Part shown: positions 28,222-37,276 of the stretch, piece by piece
Layout: each line of letters begins with the position of its first letter
Numbering within the stretch: position 1 is the first letter of the stretch
Source of the DNA: Capnocytophaga catalasegens
GTDB taxonomy: Bacteria; Bacteroidota; Bacteroidia; Flavobacteriales; Flavobacteriaceae
Direction of reading: 5' to 3'
Length of the DNA stretch: 63,421 nucleotides
Assembly: GCF_026005215.1 (NCBI RefSeq)
Contig: NZ_BPMA01000041.1
Span: 1 to 63,421, forward strand
The notes under the pieces: generated by a model
What the model saw: only the letters and a program-made list of their open reading frames with translations
The model's database searches: none
What the model was told of the DNA's origin: nothing
Position numbers and translations under genes: made by a program

Positions 28222-28515
28222 TTACATACGAATTCCAGCTGGAAGCAAATCGTAATACTCTTTATGGGCTTTAAAAAATTTCTTCAAAGCCGAGCAAGTA
28301 GGCATTGCTTTTAGTTTGCGATTACGAATTTCATTCAACACAGAAGCAATGAAAAGTTGCGTCTCTTCGCTTTCTTCATTTTCTTCGCTTGGTAGAATGA
28401 GTTTGGTTAAAAATATTTTTCTTTCTTGTAAAGAGTATTCAATACCCCACGTTTTGCCTTCTATTTTTGCTCTGAACTGGCGCAAAAATTCATCATCAGA
28501 AATTTTCATAACCAT
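28222..28515 (-). CDS. Small GNAT-like protein (YjdJ type)
   Basis: A 97-residue protein whose pattern (IEYSLQERKIFLTKLILP, then VLNEIRNRKLKAMPTCSALKKFFKAHKEY, ending LLPAGIRM) resembles the short YjdJ-type acetyltransferase-like family of Flavobacteriia. The acetyl-CoA loop (usually GxGxG/A) is replaced here by an acidic stretch, ENEESEETQ, so catalysis is doubtful. Start may be the ATG at 28515 or 28509. It has its own promoter element on the minus strand. Confidence 0.65.
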   Translation of the reverse strand: MVMKISDDEFLRQFRAKIEGKTWGIEYSLQERKIFLTKLILPSEENEESEETQLFIASVLNEIRNRKLKAMPTCSALKKFFKAHKEYYDLLPAGIRM

Positions 28516-28623
28516 AAAAATTAGTTTTAGTTCTGTTTTTGTTTAAAAAAAATAAAAAATTACAAAAAAACGAATTTTTTTTATAGATTTGCCTGTGATT
28601 ATTTGGGGTTAATCTTTTACACT

Positions 28624-28631
28624 GCAAAGGT
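28624..28631 (-). promoter_or_regulatory. -7 promoter element of the GNAT-like gene
   Basis: CAAAGGTA on the plus strand is TACCTTTG on the minus strand, about 110 bp upstream of the start. Confidence 0.45.
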
Positions 28632-28671
28632 ACAAAAATAAGTTAAAATAATCGACAAAAAAAATAAGAAA

Positions 28672-29343
28672 ATGTTTTCTTTGGCAAAAAAAGATATATA
28701 TTGTATGCCAGGAATGGCTGCAAGCCCTGCTATATTTGAAAGAATTTGTTTGCCGGAGCCTTTTGAATTACATTTATTAGACTGGGAAATGCCTCTGAAA
28801 GATGAATCTTTACACGATTATGCAAAGAGAATTATTAAAAAAATAAAAACGCCAAAACCTATTTTGTTGGGAGTTTCTTTTGGAGCAATTATTGTTCAAG
28901 AAATAGCTAAAATTATTGATTACGAGTGTATTATAATTGTTTCAAGTATTAAAAGTCATAAAGAGCTTCCTCCTCGATTGCGATTAGCAAGGCAAACGAA
29001 TTTGCACAGAATATTACCAACGCAATGGATTATCAACAAGAAGTTTTGGAAATTTTTTTCGTTTGTTCGAACAATAAAATTTCGGCAGAAATTATATGAA
29101 AAATATATGACAACAATGTGTAATGCTCAATATTTAGATTGGGCTATTGATAAGTTGATTCATTGGCAACAACCCAAGCCTTTGCCTAAAACTTTTCATA
29201 TACACGGAGATAATGATTGGGTTTTTCCTATACAATATATTGAAAACCCGATAGTTATACATAAAGGAACACATATTATGATTATCAATCGGTATCGATG
29301 GTTTAATGAAAATTTACCCAAATTGTTAATTGAAAAAACATAA
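28672..29343 (+). CDS. Alpha/beta hydrolase
   Basis: A 223-residue hydrolase with nucleophile elbow GVSFGA (Ser69), a candidate acid in HGDNDWVFP and His in KGTHIMI. The oxyanion-side MPGMAAS near residue 12 is family-like. It is cytoplasmic by sequence. The substrate is unknown. The lytic transglycosylase gene starts 5 bp downstream, so they form an operon. Confidence 0.8.
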   Translation: MFSLAKKDIYCMPGMAASPAIFERICLPEPFELHLLDWEMPLKDESLHDYAKRIIKKIKTPKPILLGVSFGAIIVQEIAKIIDYECIIIVSSIKSHKELPPRLRLARQTNLHRILPTQWIINKKFWKFFSFVRTIKFRQKLYEKYMTTMCNAQYLDWAIDKLIHWQQPKPLPKTFHIHGDNDWVFPIQYIENPIVIHKGTHIMIINRYRWFNENLPKLLIEKT

Positions 29344-29348
29344 ATGAT

Positions 29349-30290
29349 ATGAAAATAATTACATTTTTTAGACAAATTTTTGGTGCAGTAGCTGTAATAG
29401 GGCTTGCTTTGTTATTGATCAACGCAAATACTTCTGAACAAAGCCGTCCTTTTATGAATACACCTGTACAAACTCCTGAAAGTCGTCCTGTGCATGATTA
29501 TAATATTTATGCAATTGATTTGCCAGAAACGATAGACTTTGCAGGTGAACGTGTCCCGTTGGAGATACGTGATGTTAGAGAGCGTTTTGATAGAGAACTT
29601 TTGGTAAATACCTATTGGCAATCCAACGGATTGTTACTTATCAAGCGAGCTCATAAGTTTTTTCCAATTATAGAACCTATTCTCAAAAAAAATAATATAC
29701 CTGATGATTTCAAGTATTTGGCTCTTATAGAAAGTGGTTTGCAAGATGTTGTTTCTCCTTCTGGCGCAGTTGGTTTTTGGCAATTTATGAAAAATACAGG
29801 CAAAGAATATGGGCTAGAAGTCGCCGATGAAGTAGATGAACGCTATCATTTGGAAAAGGCTACGCAAGCTGCTTGTGAGTATTTAAAAAATGCTAAGCAA
29901 GATATGGGAAATTGGACTCTGGCAGCTGCTGCGTACAATGCTGGAAAAACAGGAATACGTAACCAAATCAATAAGCAAAAAGTTTCAAATTATTATGATT
30001 TACACTTTAATAGTGAAACCAGCCGGTATGTATTTCGGATACTTGCTTTAAAAGAAATAATGAAAAATCCACAGCGCTACGGATTTAATTACACAAAAGA
30101 ACAACTTTACGATAGCGATGCTGTAAAATATCTGCAAATAAGTAACTCAATTCCCGATTTAGCAACTTTTGCATTGGAACAAGGAATAAATTATAAAATT
30201 TTACGTATTTATAATCCGTGGCTTCGAGATATGTCTCTTGAAAATAAGGAAAGAAAAACATATCTTATTAAGATACCAATTACAAAATAG
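29349..30290 (+). CDS. Lytic transglycosylase (MltD-like, SLT domain)
   Basis: A 313-residue exported peptidoglycan-cleaving enzyme. Residues 1-27 form an N-terminal signal or anchor segment (FGAVAVIGLALLLINA). The SLT domain has IESGLQDVVSPSGAVGFWQFM with catalytic Glu128, then AAAAYNAGKTGIRNQ. The C-terminal 50 residues (EQGINYKILRIYNPWLR...YLIKIP) look like a single degenerate LysM-like module. It makes 1,6-anhydromuropeptides during wall turnover. Confidence 0.88.
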   Translation: MKIITFFRQIFGAVAVIGLALLLINANTSEQSRPFMNTPVQTPESRPVHDYNIYAIDLPETIDFAGERVPLEIRDVRERFDRELLVNTYWQSNGLLLIKRAHKFFPIIEPILKKNNIPDDFKYLALIESGLQDVVSPSGAVGFWQFMKNTGKEYGLEVADEVDERYHLEKATQAACEYLKNAKQDMGNWTLAAAAYNAGKTGIRNQINKQKVSNYYDLHFNSETSRYVFRILALKEIMKNPQRYGFNYTKEQLYDSDAVKYLQISNSIPDLATFALEQGINYKILRIYNPWLRDMSLENKERKTYLIKIPITK

Positions 30291-30300
30291 TTATAATTGT

Positions 30301-30333
30301 AAAAACTGCCTCTTTTGAAGGCAGTTTTTTTAT
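30301..30333. terminator. Bidirectional terminator
   Basis: AAAAACTGCCT pairs with AAGGCAGTTTTT, closing both the lytic transglycosylase operon and the opposing DUF4268 gene. Confidence 0.85.
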
Positions 30334-30761
30334 TCTTGGGTAGCTTTTATAAAATCTTCGTATTCTTGCCAAAAATCTTCAAATAATAGCATCGAAGTAT
30401 GTAAAAATTCCATTGTTTCAGCCCAAGTATTCTTGTTATGAATACAAACATTTTGCTTTTCAACATAGATTCGAGAAATTTCTTTACCATTTTCTAATAA
30501 AAAACTATCTTCGTAGATAATCTCGGGCAGATATTCCTCCAAAATAGAGTGAAGCGCTTGCATTTTTTCGTAATATTGGATACGTTTTTGCAAATTTCCT
30601 TCAATATCCATTGTAACTAATGCTTTTTTCGTATCAAAATGGAATTTAAAACTAAGTTCTTTTATCTTGGTATGATATAATATCCATTTTCGAGGAAATG
30701 ATTTTCCGAATGAAGTCCAAAAATCTTGTCGTATTCTTGCTGATTCTTCTTTACTAAACAC
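30330..30761 (-). CDS. DUF4268 domain-containing protein
   Basis: A 143-residue cytoplasmic protein matching DUF4268: FWTSFGKSFPRKWILY near residue 15, then FKFHFDTKKALVTMDIE and a C-terminal FWQEYEDF. The family is sometimes found fused to PD-(D/E)xK nucleases, but no nuclease motif is present here. It is the last gene of a minus-strand run including folD (21-bp gap). Confidence 0.78.
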   Translation of the reverse strand: MFSKEESARIRQDFWTSFGKSFPRKWILYHTKIKELSFKFHFDTKKALVTMDIEGNLQKRIQYYEKMQALHSILEEYLPEIIYEDSFLLENGKEISRIYVEKQNVCIHNKNTWAETMEFLHTSMLLFEDFWQEYEDFIKATQE

Positions 30762-30782
30762 GTTTTTTGAAAAAATTAAAAT

Positions 30783-31652
30783 TTAACGTTTACGTTTTCT
30801 GGCAAGCAATGTATTTTTCATTAGCATAGCAATAGTCATAGGTCCCACACCTCCTGGCACTGGAGTTATATATGATGCTTTGTCTTTTACGTCTTCAAAA
30901 TCAACATCTCCTGCAATACGATATCCTTTGGATGATTTCGCATCTTCAACACGTGTAATACCAACATCAATAATTACAACATCGTTTTTAACCATATCTG
31001 CTTTCAAAAAAAGAGGTTTTCCTAATGCAACTATTACAATATCAGCTTTTTGTGTATATTCAGATAGATTTTTAGTACGGCTGTGAGTAAGCGTTACAGT
31101 AGCATTCCAATTTTTTTGCGAAAGCAAAATACTCATAGGTCTTCCAGCAATATCGGAACGCCCAATGACAACGACATTTTTGCCTTCGGTAGAAATGTTG
31201 TGTCGTTTGAGCAGTTCCAAAATACCAAAAGGCGTAGCAGGAATAAAGGCTTCAAGTTCCAAAGCCATTCTTCCAAAATTGGTTGGGTGAAAGCCATCAA
31301 CATCTTTGTCTGGGTCGATTGCCAGAAGAACTTTTTGTTCGTTGATATGCTTGGGAAGCGGAAGTTGTACAATAAATCCGTCAATATCAGGATTTTGATT
31401 AAGTTTTTGTATTTCAGTCAAAAGTTCTTCCTGCGAAGTATCTTCGGGAAGAGTAACCAATGTAGAGTTGAAACCAACTCGCTCACATGCAGTAACTTTG
31501 TTGTTGACATAGGTCATACTTGCTCCATTATTTCCTACCAGAATAGCGGCCAAATGAGGTACTTTTCCTCCATTGTTTTTGATTTGTTCTACTTCAAGAG
31601 CTATTTCTTTTTGTATCTCTTGTGAAGTTTTTTTTCCGTCAAGAATTTTCAT
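30783..31652 (-). CDS. folD: Bifunctional methylenetetrahydrofolate dehydrogenase / cyclohydrolase
   Basis: A 289-residue folate enzyme interconverting methylene-, methenyl- and formyl-tetrahydrofolate. VGNNGASMTYVNNK carries the active-site Tyr and Lys; VIGRSDIAGRPM is the NADP loop; TPVPGGVGPMTIAMLM closes the fold. Standard length. The MazG-like gene lies 36 bp upstream on the same strand. Confidence 0.96.
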   Translation of the reverse strand: MKILDGKKTSQEIQKEIALEVEQIKNNGGKVPHLAAILVGNNGASMTYVNNKVTACERVGFNSTLVTLPEDTSQEELLTEIQKLNQNPDIDGFIVQLPLPKHINEQKVLLAIDPDKDVDGFHPTNFGRMALELEAFIPATPFGILELLKRHNISTEGKNVVVIGRSDIAGRPMSILLSQKNWNATVTLTHSRTKNLSEYTQKADIVIVALGKPLFLKADMVKNDVVIIDVGITRVEDAKSSKGYRIAGDVDFEDVKDKASYITPVPGGVGPMTIAMLMKNTLLARKRKR

Positions 31653-31688
31653 ATTTTCTATATTTTTTTGGTTAGATATAAATTGAAA

Positions 31689-32081
31689 TTAAATAGTTTC
31701 TTCGATAATTTTTTTGATATTAGGTTTGAAATAATCAGGACCTTTGAGCACTTTACCATCTTCGCGATAAATAGGTTTTCCGTCTTTTCCCAGTTTACTC
31801 ATATTACTTTTTTGTATTTCATCGAAAACTTCTTCTATTTTGTACTGCATGCCGTGTTCGAGTATTGTTCCGCAAAGGATATACAGCATATCTCCCAAAG
31901 CATCGGCTACTTCTACAAGGTCATTGTTAAGAGCAGCTTGCAAGTATTCTTCATTTTCTTCTTTCATTAAGTTATATCGTAAATATTTTTTCTCTTCACT
32001 AAGAGAAGTAGTTGGTTTCTCTTGAATACCTAATCCAAAAGATTTGTGAAATTGTTTTACAGCATCTAATTGTTTTTTCAT
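31689..32081 (-). CDS. MazG-like nucleoside triphosphate pyrophosphohydrolase
   Basis: A 130-residue all-alpha hydrolase with the EENEEY...EVADALGDMLYI pattern (metal ligands E-x2-E and E-x3-D) of the MazG/phosphoribosyl-ATP pyrophosphohydrolase superfamily. It may remove non-canonical nucleotides. Its ATG overlaps the stop of the upstream lipoprotein gene (ATGA at 32078-32081), implying coupled translation. Confidence 0.85.
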   Translation of the reverse strand: MKKQLDAVKQFHKSFGLGIQEKPTTSLSEEKKYLRYNLMKEENEEYLQAALNNDLVEVADALGDMLYILCGTILEHGMQYKIEEVFDEIQKSNMSKLGKDGKPIYREDGKVLKGPDYFKPNIKKIIEETI

Positions 32082-33112
32082 GGTTTATTATTTATTAAAT
32101 CGAAAAGCTTTATTTGTTTATTTCGTGAAGCCATAATAGAATGTTTATCGATACAAGCAATGGCATAAAAACCTTCTTTGCTTATTTGTTTCCAAGTATT
32201 GCCTTTGTCAGCAGAAAACCAAATGCCACTATCTCCTGTAACGATAATTTCATTGCCCGATGTGTTGGGAATGTATTTAACACAGCTTAAATATCCCATA
32301 GTATTTTCTACGGTTTTCCACGTTTTGCCTCCATCAGAAGTAAGTGCGATATTACCGATACTTTCAGAGAGATTTTTATAATCACCTCCTACAACAATTC
32401 CCTGATTTTCATTATAAAAATCGACAGAGAAAGCTCCTTTGGAGCTACTTCCTTTTTGCAGAGGTAAGGGATATTTTGTATAATTTTGTTCTGATAGTAT
32501 GTAAAGATGACTCTTTGAACCACCTGTAACAAATCGAATATCGTTTTCTAATACGCAAAGACTACTATTACTTGCTGCAAAAATAAATTCATTTGTAGCA
32601 AGCTTTGGTAAATGAGTTGTAACTTTTTCCCAAGATATTCCGCCATTTATTGTTTTTATAAGGCAAAGATTTCCATCAATTGGATCTGCGATTGCAAAGC
32701 CTGTTTTTTCATCTCGAAAAATCATTGCATTGTAAAAAATATTTTCGTTTTCATCTTTATAAACTAAATTCATTTGATTCATTTCTGTTTTGTAAAGAAG
32801 AGCAGGTGAGGCAACGGAAAGCATCAGAAAATCGGTAGGAGTAGCACTTACCATTCTAAAATCAGGATATTGATTATTGTATGAGATTGTCGAATAGTTC
32901 ATAGTGAGTTTACCTAAATCAATCAATCCGAAGACTCCTTCGGAGCCAGCAAATCCCACTACATTATCAAAATGAACCATTGCCCGAACTGAAGTTGGTA
33001 TTTCGAAATTTTTCCGTTCTTTCAATTCAATATTTCGAGTGATATATTTGTCAGAAGAACAATTTCCTAAAAGGAATGTACCTATTATTATATATAAAAT
33101 AGTTTGTTTCAT
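32078..33112 (-). CDS. Lipoprotein with Ycf48/BNR-like beta-propeller
   Basis: A 344-residue exported protein with lipoprotein signal (LLGNCSSDK, Cys about 18). The body shows repeated propeller elements such as TINGGISWEKV, TSDGGKTWKTV and SADKGNTWKQI, the S/T-x-D/N-G-G-x-T-W signature of BNR/Ycf48 blades. It is often annotated as an oxidoreductase in Bacteroidetes without direct evidence. It is cotranscribed with oxyR (12-bp gap) and the MazG-like gene (4-bp overlap). Confidence 0.8.
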   Translation of the reverse strand: MKQTILYIIIGTFLLGNCSSDKYITRNIELKERKNFEIPTSVRAMVHFDNVVGFAGSEGVFGLIDLGKLTMNYSTISYNNQYPDFRMVSATPTDFLMLSVASPALLYKTEMNQMNLVYKDENENIFYNAMIFRDEKTGFAIADPIDGNLCLIKTINGGISWEKVTTHLPKLATNEFIFAASNSSLCVLENDIRFVTGGSKSHLYILSEQNYTKYPLPLQKGSSSKGAFSVDFYNENQGIVVGGDYKNLSESIGNIALTSDGGKTWKTVENTMGYLSCVKYIPNTSGNEIIVTGDSGIWFSADKGNTWKQISKEGFYAIACIDKHSIMASRNKQIKLFDLINNKP

Positions 33113-33124
33113 TAGCTATAAAAT

Positions 33125-34072
33125 TTATTTTTTTTGTAAAGGGCTGATAATTTTCACATTTTCAAAAGCAATAGCCCCACGTACAATTTCCAAAATAAGT
33201 TTATGTAACGCATTGATTATGTTACTTTTTAATTCATTATTGTGGTAGATAAGGCTTATTTCACGTGCTGGTGAAGGTTCAGAAAAATAGCTTAGATTTT
33301 TTTTATTTTCATCACTTAAATCAAGCGTGTGTAGATAGGGAAGAAGTGTCATGCCCAAACCTTCGTTAGCAAGTTTTATAAGAGTTTCAAAACTTCCACT
33401 TCGTATTTCAAATGTTTCATTCGGGAGTGCTTTTTTCTGTGGTTGGCAGAGGTTAAGCACACTATTACGGAAGCAATGTCCATCTTCAAGCATTAAGATG
33501 TCTTCAACTTTCAAATCAGATATTTTTATACTTCTATTATTATTTCTAAGTCGGTGATTATTAGGGATATAAGCAACAAAAGGTTCGTGAAAAAGAGGTT
33601 TTTCAACGATAAAATCTTCTTTAAGAGGAGTTGCAACGATGGCAGCATCTAATTCGCCCTGTAAAATATAATTGATAGTATCTTGAGTATTGAGTTCTTC
33701 GATTTTAAGGTCTATTTTGGGGTATTTTTTAATAAAATTGTTTAGAAACATAGGCAGAAGAGTAGGAGTAATAGTAGGTATAATCCCCAAGCGAAACTCT
33801 CCTCCAATAAAACCTTTATGAATAGAAATAATATCTTTTATTCGTTGTGATTCATTCACAATATTTTTGGCTTGTTCAATGATTTTCGCACCAATGTCAG
33901 TAGCTTCTATGGGTTTTTTAGTACGATCGAATATTAGTATGTCTAACTCTTCTTCAAGTTTTAAAATCTGCATACTTAGCGTGGGTTGTGTTACGAAACA
34001 TTTTTTAGCAGCGGTTGAAAAATTTTTGCATTGTGCCACTGCCAATACATATTGAAGTTGAATAATTGTCAT
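33125..34072 (-). CDS. oxyR: LysR-family hydrogen-peroxide sensor OxyR
   Basis: A 315-residue regulator with an N-terminal winged helix-turn-helix (FSTAAKKCFVTQPTLSMQILKLE, 18-40) and a C-terminal effector domain. Cys200 and Cys209 in DGHCFRNSVLNLC sit at the positions of the E. coli OxyR redox pair Cys199/Cys208, so disulfide switching is likely. It diverges from dps over 124 bp, the expected target. Confidence 0.92.
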   Translation of the reverse strand: MTIIQLQYVLAVAQCKNFSTAAKKCFVTQPTLSMQILKLEEELDILIFDRTKKPIEATDIGAKIIEQAKNIVNESQRIKDIISIHKGFIGGEFRLGIIPTITPTLLPMFLNNFIKKYPKIDLKIEELNTQDTINYILQGELDAAIVATPLKEDFIVEKPLFHEPFVAYIPNNHRLRNNNRSIKISDLKVEDILMLEDGHCFRNSVLNLCQPQKKALPNETFEIRSGSFETLIKLANEGLGMTLLPYLHTLDLSDENKKNLSYFSEPSPAREISLIYHNNELKSNIINALHKLILEIVRGAIAFENVKIISPLQKK

Positions 34073-34157
34073 TAGTGAAAATGAATTAAATTGAAATTTT
34101 CGATAAAGTTATAAAAAAAATTGATTATAAAAATAATTTTGACTTACATTTTTTTCG

Positions 34158-34165
34158 TATCTTTG
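34158..34165 (+). promoter_or_regulatory. -7 promoter element of dps in the oxyR-dps intergenic region
   Basis: TATCTTTG fits TAnnTTTG, 31 bp before the dps ATG; upstream TTTG at 34138-34141 could be the -33 element. An OxyR operator is expected nearby, but I cannot delimit one by eye. Confidence 0.5.
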
Positions 34166-34196
34166 CTTCATAAATTATAATAAATAATATAAATAT

Positions 34197-34676
34197 ATGA
34201 GTTACAATGCATTAGGGCTTGAAAAAGCCAAAGTAGAAAAAGTTGCCAAAGAGTTGAATATTTTGTTGGCTAATTTTCAAACATATTACCAAAATTTACG
34301 TGGAGTACATTGGAATATCAAAGGAAAGCGTTTTTTTGAATTGCATGTAAAGTTTGAGGAATTATACAATTTAGCAGCCGAACACGTTGATGTTATAGCT
34401 GAACGTATATTAACCTTAGGTTTTACTCCTTTACATACGTTAGAAGAATATGCTAAAAATTCTTCTGTACCCGTAGGGAAAAATATTTGTGCTGATGAGC
34501 AAACGGTTCGTTTGGTTATTGAAAATCTTACAGAATTACTCAAAATTGAGCGTAAGTTACTTGAACTTTCTGATCAAGCAGGCGACGAAGGTACTAACTC
34601 AATGCTTAGTGACCTTGTTACTGAACAAGAAAAAAATATTTGGATGTTGAAGTCGTACCTTAATGAAGCGATTTAA
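34197..34676 (+). CDS. dps: DNA-protection / ferroxidase protein Dps
   Basis: A 159-residue ferritin-like protein forming dodecamers that oxidise and store iron using peroxide. The ferroxidase residues appear in NLRGVHWNIKGKRFFELHVKFEELY (His and Asp/Glu ligands) and in the following LAAEHVDVIAERI. Divergent from oxyR, supporting peroxide induction. Confidence 0.95.
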   Translation: MSYNALGLEKAKVEKVAKELNILLANFQTYYQNLRGVHWNIKGKRFFELHVKFEELYNLAAEHVDVIAERILTLGFTPLHTLEEYAKNSSVPVGKNICADEQTVRLVIENLTELLKIERKLLELSDQAGDEGTNSMLSDLVTEQEKNIWMLKSYLNEAI

Positions 34677-34709
34677 CATTGGAGTAAATTATCTCGGTTA
34701 AATGAAATC

Positions 34710-34748
34710 AATACTTCCTATAGATTTAATTCGGTAGGAAGTATTTTT
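34710..34748 (+). terminator. Terminator after dps
   Basis: AATACTTCCTA pairs with TAGGAAGTATT, followed by TTTTTT. Confidence 0.8.
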
Positions 34749-34812
34749 TTGTTAAAAAGCAAAAATAATACATTTTGTTAAAATAAAATTTGGCTCTAAG
34801 AAAAAAACATCG

Positions 34813-34820
34813 TACCTTTG
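34813..34820 (+). promoter_or_regulatory. -7 promoter element of the nucleoside phosphorylase gene
   Basis: TACCTTTG fits TAnnTTTG, 26 bp before the ATG at 34847. Confidence 0.5.
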
Positions 34821-34846
34821 AGAAAATTTTATAAAAAAGAAAAATA

Positions 34847-35722
34847 ATGAAAATACAAGCATCTGAATTAATTTTAAATGCTGATGGAAGCATTTATCAC
34901 ATTAATTTGAGACAAGAAAATGTAGCAGAAACAATTATTCTTGTAGGAGACCCTGAGAGAGTGCCTCGTGTGAGCAAATATTTTGATACAATAGAATTTT
35001 CGACCCAAAAACGAGAATTCTGCACACATACGGGTATTTACAAAGGAAAACGTATTTCGGTAATTTCCACAGGGATAGGTCCTGACAATATTGATATTGT
35101 CATCAATGAATTAGATGCACTTTTTAATATTGATATGCAAACACGACAGCCAAAAACCCAACATACACGATTAAATTTTATTCGATTAGGAACATCGGGG
35201 TCATTGCAGGCTGATATTCCGGTTGATAGTATTGTACTCTCTTCTCACGGGTTGGGTATGGATAATATGATTCACGCATATCGTGATGCTTTTCATATTC
35301 GTGAAATAGCTATGGAAGATGCTTTTATTGAGCATACTTCGTGGTTTGAGCCTAAAGGACGACCTTATATTGTTACTTGTGGAGAAATATTGAGAGAACA
35401 CTTAATAAGTCCTCAGATATTTCAAGGAATTACAGGAACAGCACCTGGGTTTTATGGTCCGCAAGGGCGAGTACTTCGACTACCAGTACAAGATGCTTTT
35501 TTGAATGAAAAATTACATACATTCGTATATGGTGATACTCGAATGACCAATTTGGAAATGGAAACATCAGCTATTTATGGTTTGTCAAAACTTTTAGGAC
35601 ACCAAGCGGTATCACTCAATGCTATTATTGCCAATAGAGCTACAGGAACTTTCACCAAAGACACTAAGAAAGCTGTGGAGAATTTGATTCAGTATGCATT
35701 AGATAAAATAGCAAAAATATAA
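34847..35722 (+). CDS. Nucleoside phosphorylase (uridine phosphorylase-like)
   Basis: A 291-residue PNP/UDP-family enzyme for nucleoside salvage. VGDPERVPRVSKYFD near residue 33 is the phosphate loop, STGIGPDNIDIV and RLGTSGSLQADIPVDS are core motifs, and NLEMETSAIYGL holds the ribose-binding Glu-Met-Glu. Uridine versus purine specificity is not certain. It precedes the thioesterase gene by 15 bp. Confidence 0.9.
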   Translation: MKIQASELILNADGSIYHINLRQENVAETIILVGDPERVPRVSKYFDTIEFSTQKREFCTHTGIYKGKRISVISTGIGPDNIDIVINELDALFNIDMQTRQPKTQHTRLNFIRLGTSGSLQADIPVDSIVLSSHGLGMDNMIHAYRDAFHIREIAMEDAFIEHTSWFEPKGRPYIVTCGEILREHLISPQIFQGITGTAPGFYGPQGRVLRLPVQDAFLNEKLHTFVYGDTRMTNLEMETSAIYGLSKLLGHQAVSLNAIIANRATGTFTKDTKKAVENLIQYALDKIAKI

Positions 35723-35737
35723 TTTTAAACCAAGGAT

Positions 35738-36163
35738 ATGATAGATAAAAATAAAATTTTAGAAAAATGCAACAAGTATTGCCAAGGTACGCTTATGGAA
35801 ACGTTGGGAATCGAATATATTGATGTAAACGAAAGTGAGCTTGTAGCACGAATGCCTATAACTCAGAAGGTATGCCAGCCTAATGGTGTACTACACGGAG
35901 GGGCTTCGGCGGCAGTTGCAGAGAGTGTAGGAAGTATGGCAGCTATGGTTCTAGCAGCGCAACCCAATGAACAAGTTTTAGGAATAGACATAATGATGAA
36001 TCACGTTCGCGGAGTAAAAGAAGGATATGTATATGCAACAGCTACCTCTTTGCATAAAGGACGCACGTTGCAACATTGGGATATTAAGATAACCGACGAA
36101 CAAAATCGGTTGATAGCTTATGGAAAACATACAACTATTATAATTAAAAAAAATGATAACTAA
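35738..36163 (+). CDS. Hotdog-fold thioesterase (PaaI/MenI type)
   Basis: A 141-residue thioesterase with QPNGVLHGGASAAVAESVGSM, the PaaI/YdiI signature carrying the catalytic Glu in the central helix. Next to an isochorismate synthase gene it most likely acts as 1,4-dihydroxy-2-naphthoyl-CoA thioesterase (MenI) in menaquinone synthesis. Family assignment is firm; the substrate is inferred from context. Confidence 0.87.
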   Translation: MIDKNKILEKCNKYCQGTLMETLGIEYIDVNESELVARMPITQKVCQPNGVLHGGASAAVAESVGSMAAMVLAAQPNEQVLGIDIMMNHVRGVKEGYVYATATSLHKGRTLQHWDIKITDEQNRLIAYGKHTTIIIKKNDN

Positions 36164-36220
36164 GTAGAAAGATTTATTCGTTGTATTTTCCGATTGATAG
36201 AGTAAAAATAGAATTAGCTA

Positions 36221-37276
36221 ATGGTCATAAATTATTCAGACTTTTTGCATAAGATACAAGCTATTGAAAACGAACAACTTCCTTTTGTGGTATATAAGTT
36301 ACCTTATCAAAAGGAAGTTCATTTGTTATATCAGCAAACTGATGAGCTTTTAGAAACGGATTTTTCTAAGAGCGGATTTGTATTATACCCTTTCTATGGT
36401 GATAGTTCGGTATGGTTACATGCTGATAATCATTACGTTTCGGTAAATAATGTAGTTGAAAATGGCATACACTTAGGTCATTGTTCAGAAGTTCTAAGTG
36501 GAAAACAGGCGCATCTTGATAGAATAAACAAAGCGATAAAGCAAATGCAGAGTGAAGTTCTTCAAAAAGTAGTACTCTCACATCGGGAAGCGATTTTGAC
36601 CGATGAAAAACCAGCAGTTACGTATTTTGAAAGACTAATTACTTGCTATCCGTTGGCATTTTGTTATGTTTTTCATCATCCTAAAATGGGAAAATGGATT
36701 GCAGCAACCCCTGAAATACTATTCCAAACCGAAGGAACACAGCTCAAAACAATGTCTCTGGCAGGTACTAAACCTTATATTGAAGGCGAATTGCCAAGTT
36801 GGAGTAGTAAAGAGTACGAAGAACAACAAATAGTTACTGATACAATACTTTCTAACCTAGCTCCTTTGACCAAAAATATAACGATTAGCTCGGTGAAAAC
36901 TATTCGAGCGGGAAATTTGTGGCATTTATGTACAGATATATATGCGGAAATTATTGAAAAAAATGCACTTAAAGATATATTATTCTCATTGCACCCAACA
37001 CCTGCCGTATGTGGATACCCTACTGAAATAGCGCGAAAATTCATTTTGGAAAATGAGAACTACGATAGAGCTTTTTATACGGGTTTTTGTGGAGTTATCA
37101 ATATGTATAAACCTGAAAAAATGACAATATATGTGAATTTGCGTTGTGCTCAAATTCTTAAAAATAAAACATTTGTATATGTGGGAGGTGGTATTACTCA
37201 GCAATCTAATCCAGAACAAGAATGGGAAGAGCTTTTGAATAAGGCGCAAACTATGTTTCGTATAGTATGCCAATAG
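36221..37276 (+). CDS. menF: Isochorismate synthase (chorismate-binding enzyme)
   Basis: A 351-residue chorismate-utilising enzyme. Conserved blocks are QKVVLSHREAI, FVFHHPKMGKWIAATPEILFQ-like core, MSLAGTKP, HPTPAVCGYP and the C-terminal VGGGITQQSNPEQEWEE with acidic Mg-binding residues. The ITQQS form and the missing glutaminase partner point to isochorismate rather than anthranilate synthesis. With the neighbouring thioesterase it points to menaquinone. It is shorter than E. coli MenF (431), as in other Flavobacteriia. Confidence 0.87.
   Translation: MVINYSDFLHKIQAIENEQLPFVVYKLPYQKEVHLLYQQTDELLETDFSKSGFVLYPFYGDSSVWLHADNHYVSVNNVVENGIHLGHCSEVLSGKQAHLDRINKAIKQMQSEVLQKVVLSHREAILTDEKPAVTYFERLITCYPLAFCYVFHHPKMGKWIAATPEILFQTEGTQLKTMSLAGTKPYIEGELPSWSSKEYEEQQIVTDTILSNLAPLTKNITISSVKTIRAGNLWHLCTDIYAEIIEKNALKDILFSLHPTPAVCGYPTEIARKFILENENYDRAFYTGFCGVINMYKPEKMTIYVNLRCAQILKNKTFVYVGGGITQQSNPEQEWEELLNKAQTMFRIVCQ

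Noticed and set aside
30330-30761. Restriction-type nuclease, because DUF4268 can be fused to nucleases
   Set aside because: No D...E-x-K core is present; only the DUF4268 part is encoded.
31083-31625. Plus-strand ORF opposite folD
   Set aside because: It is the antisense of a highly conserved gene, has no promoter and low-complexity Phe/Ser-rich translation.
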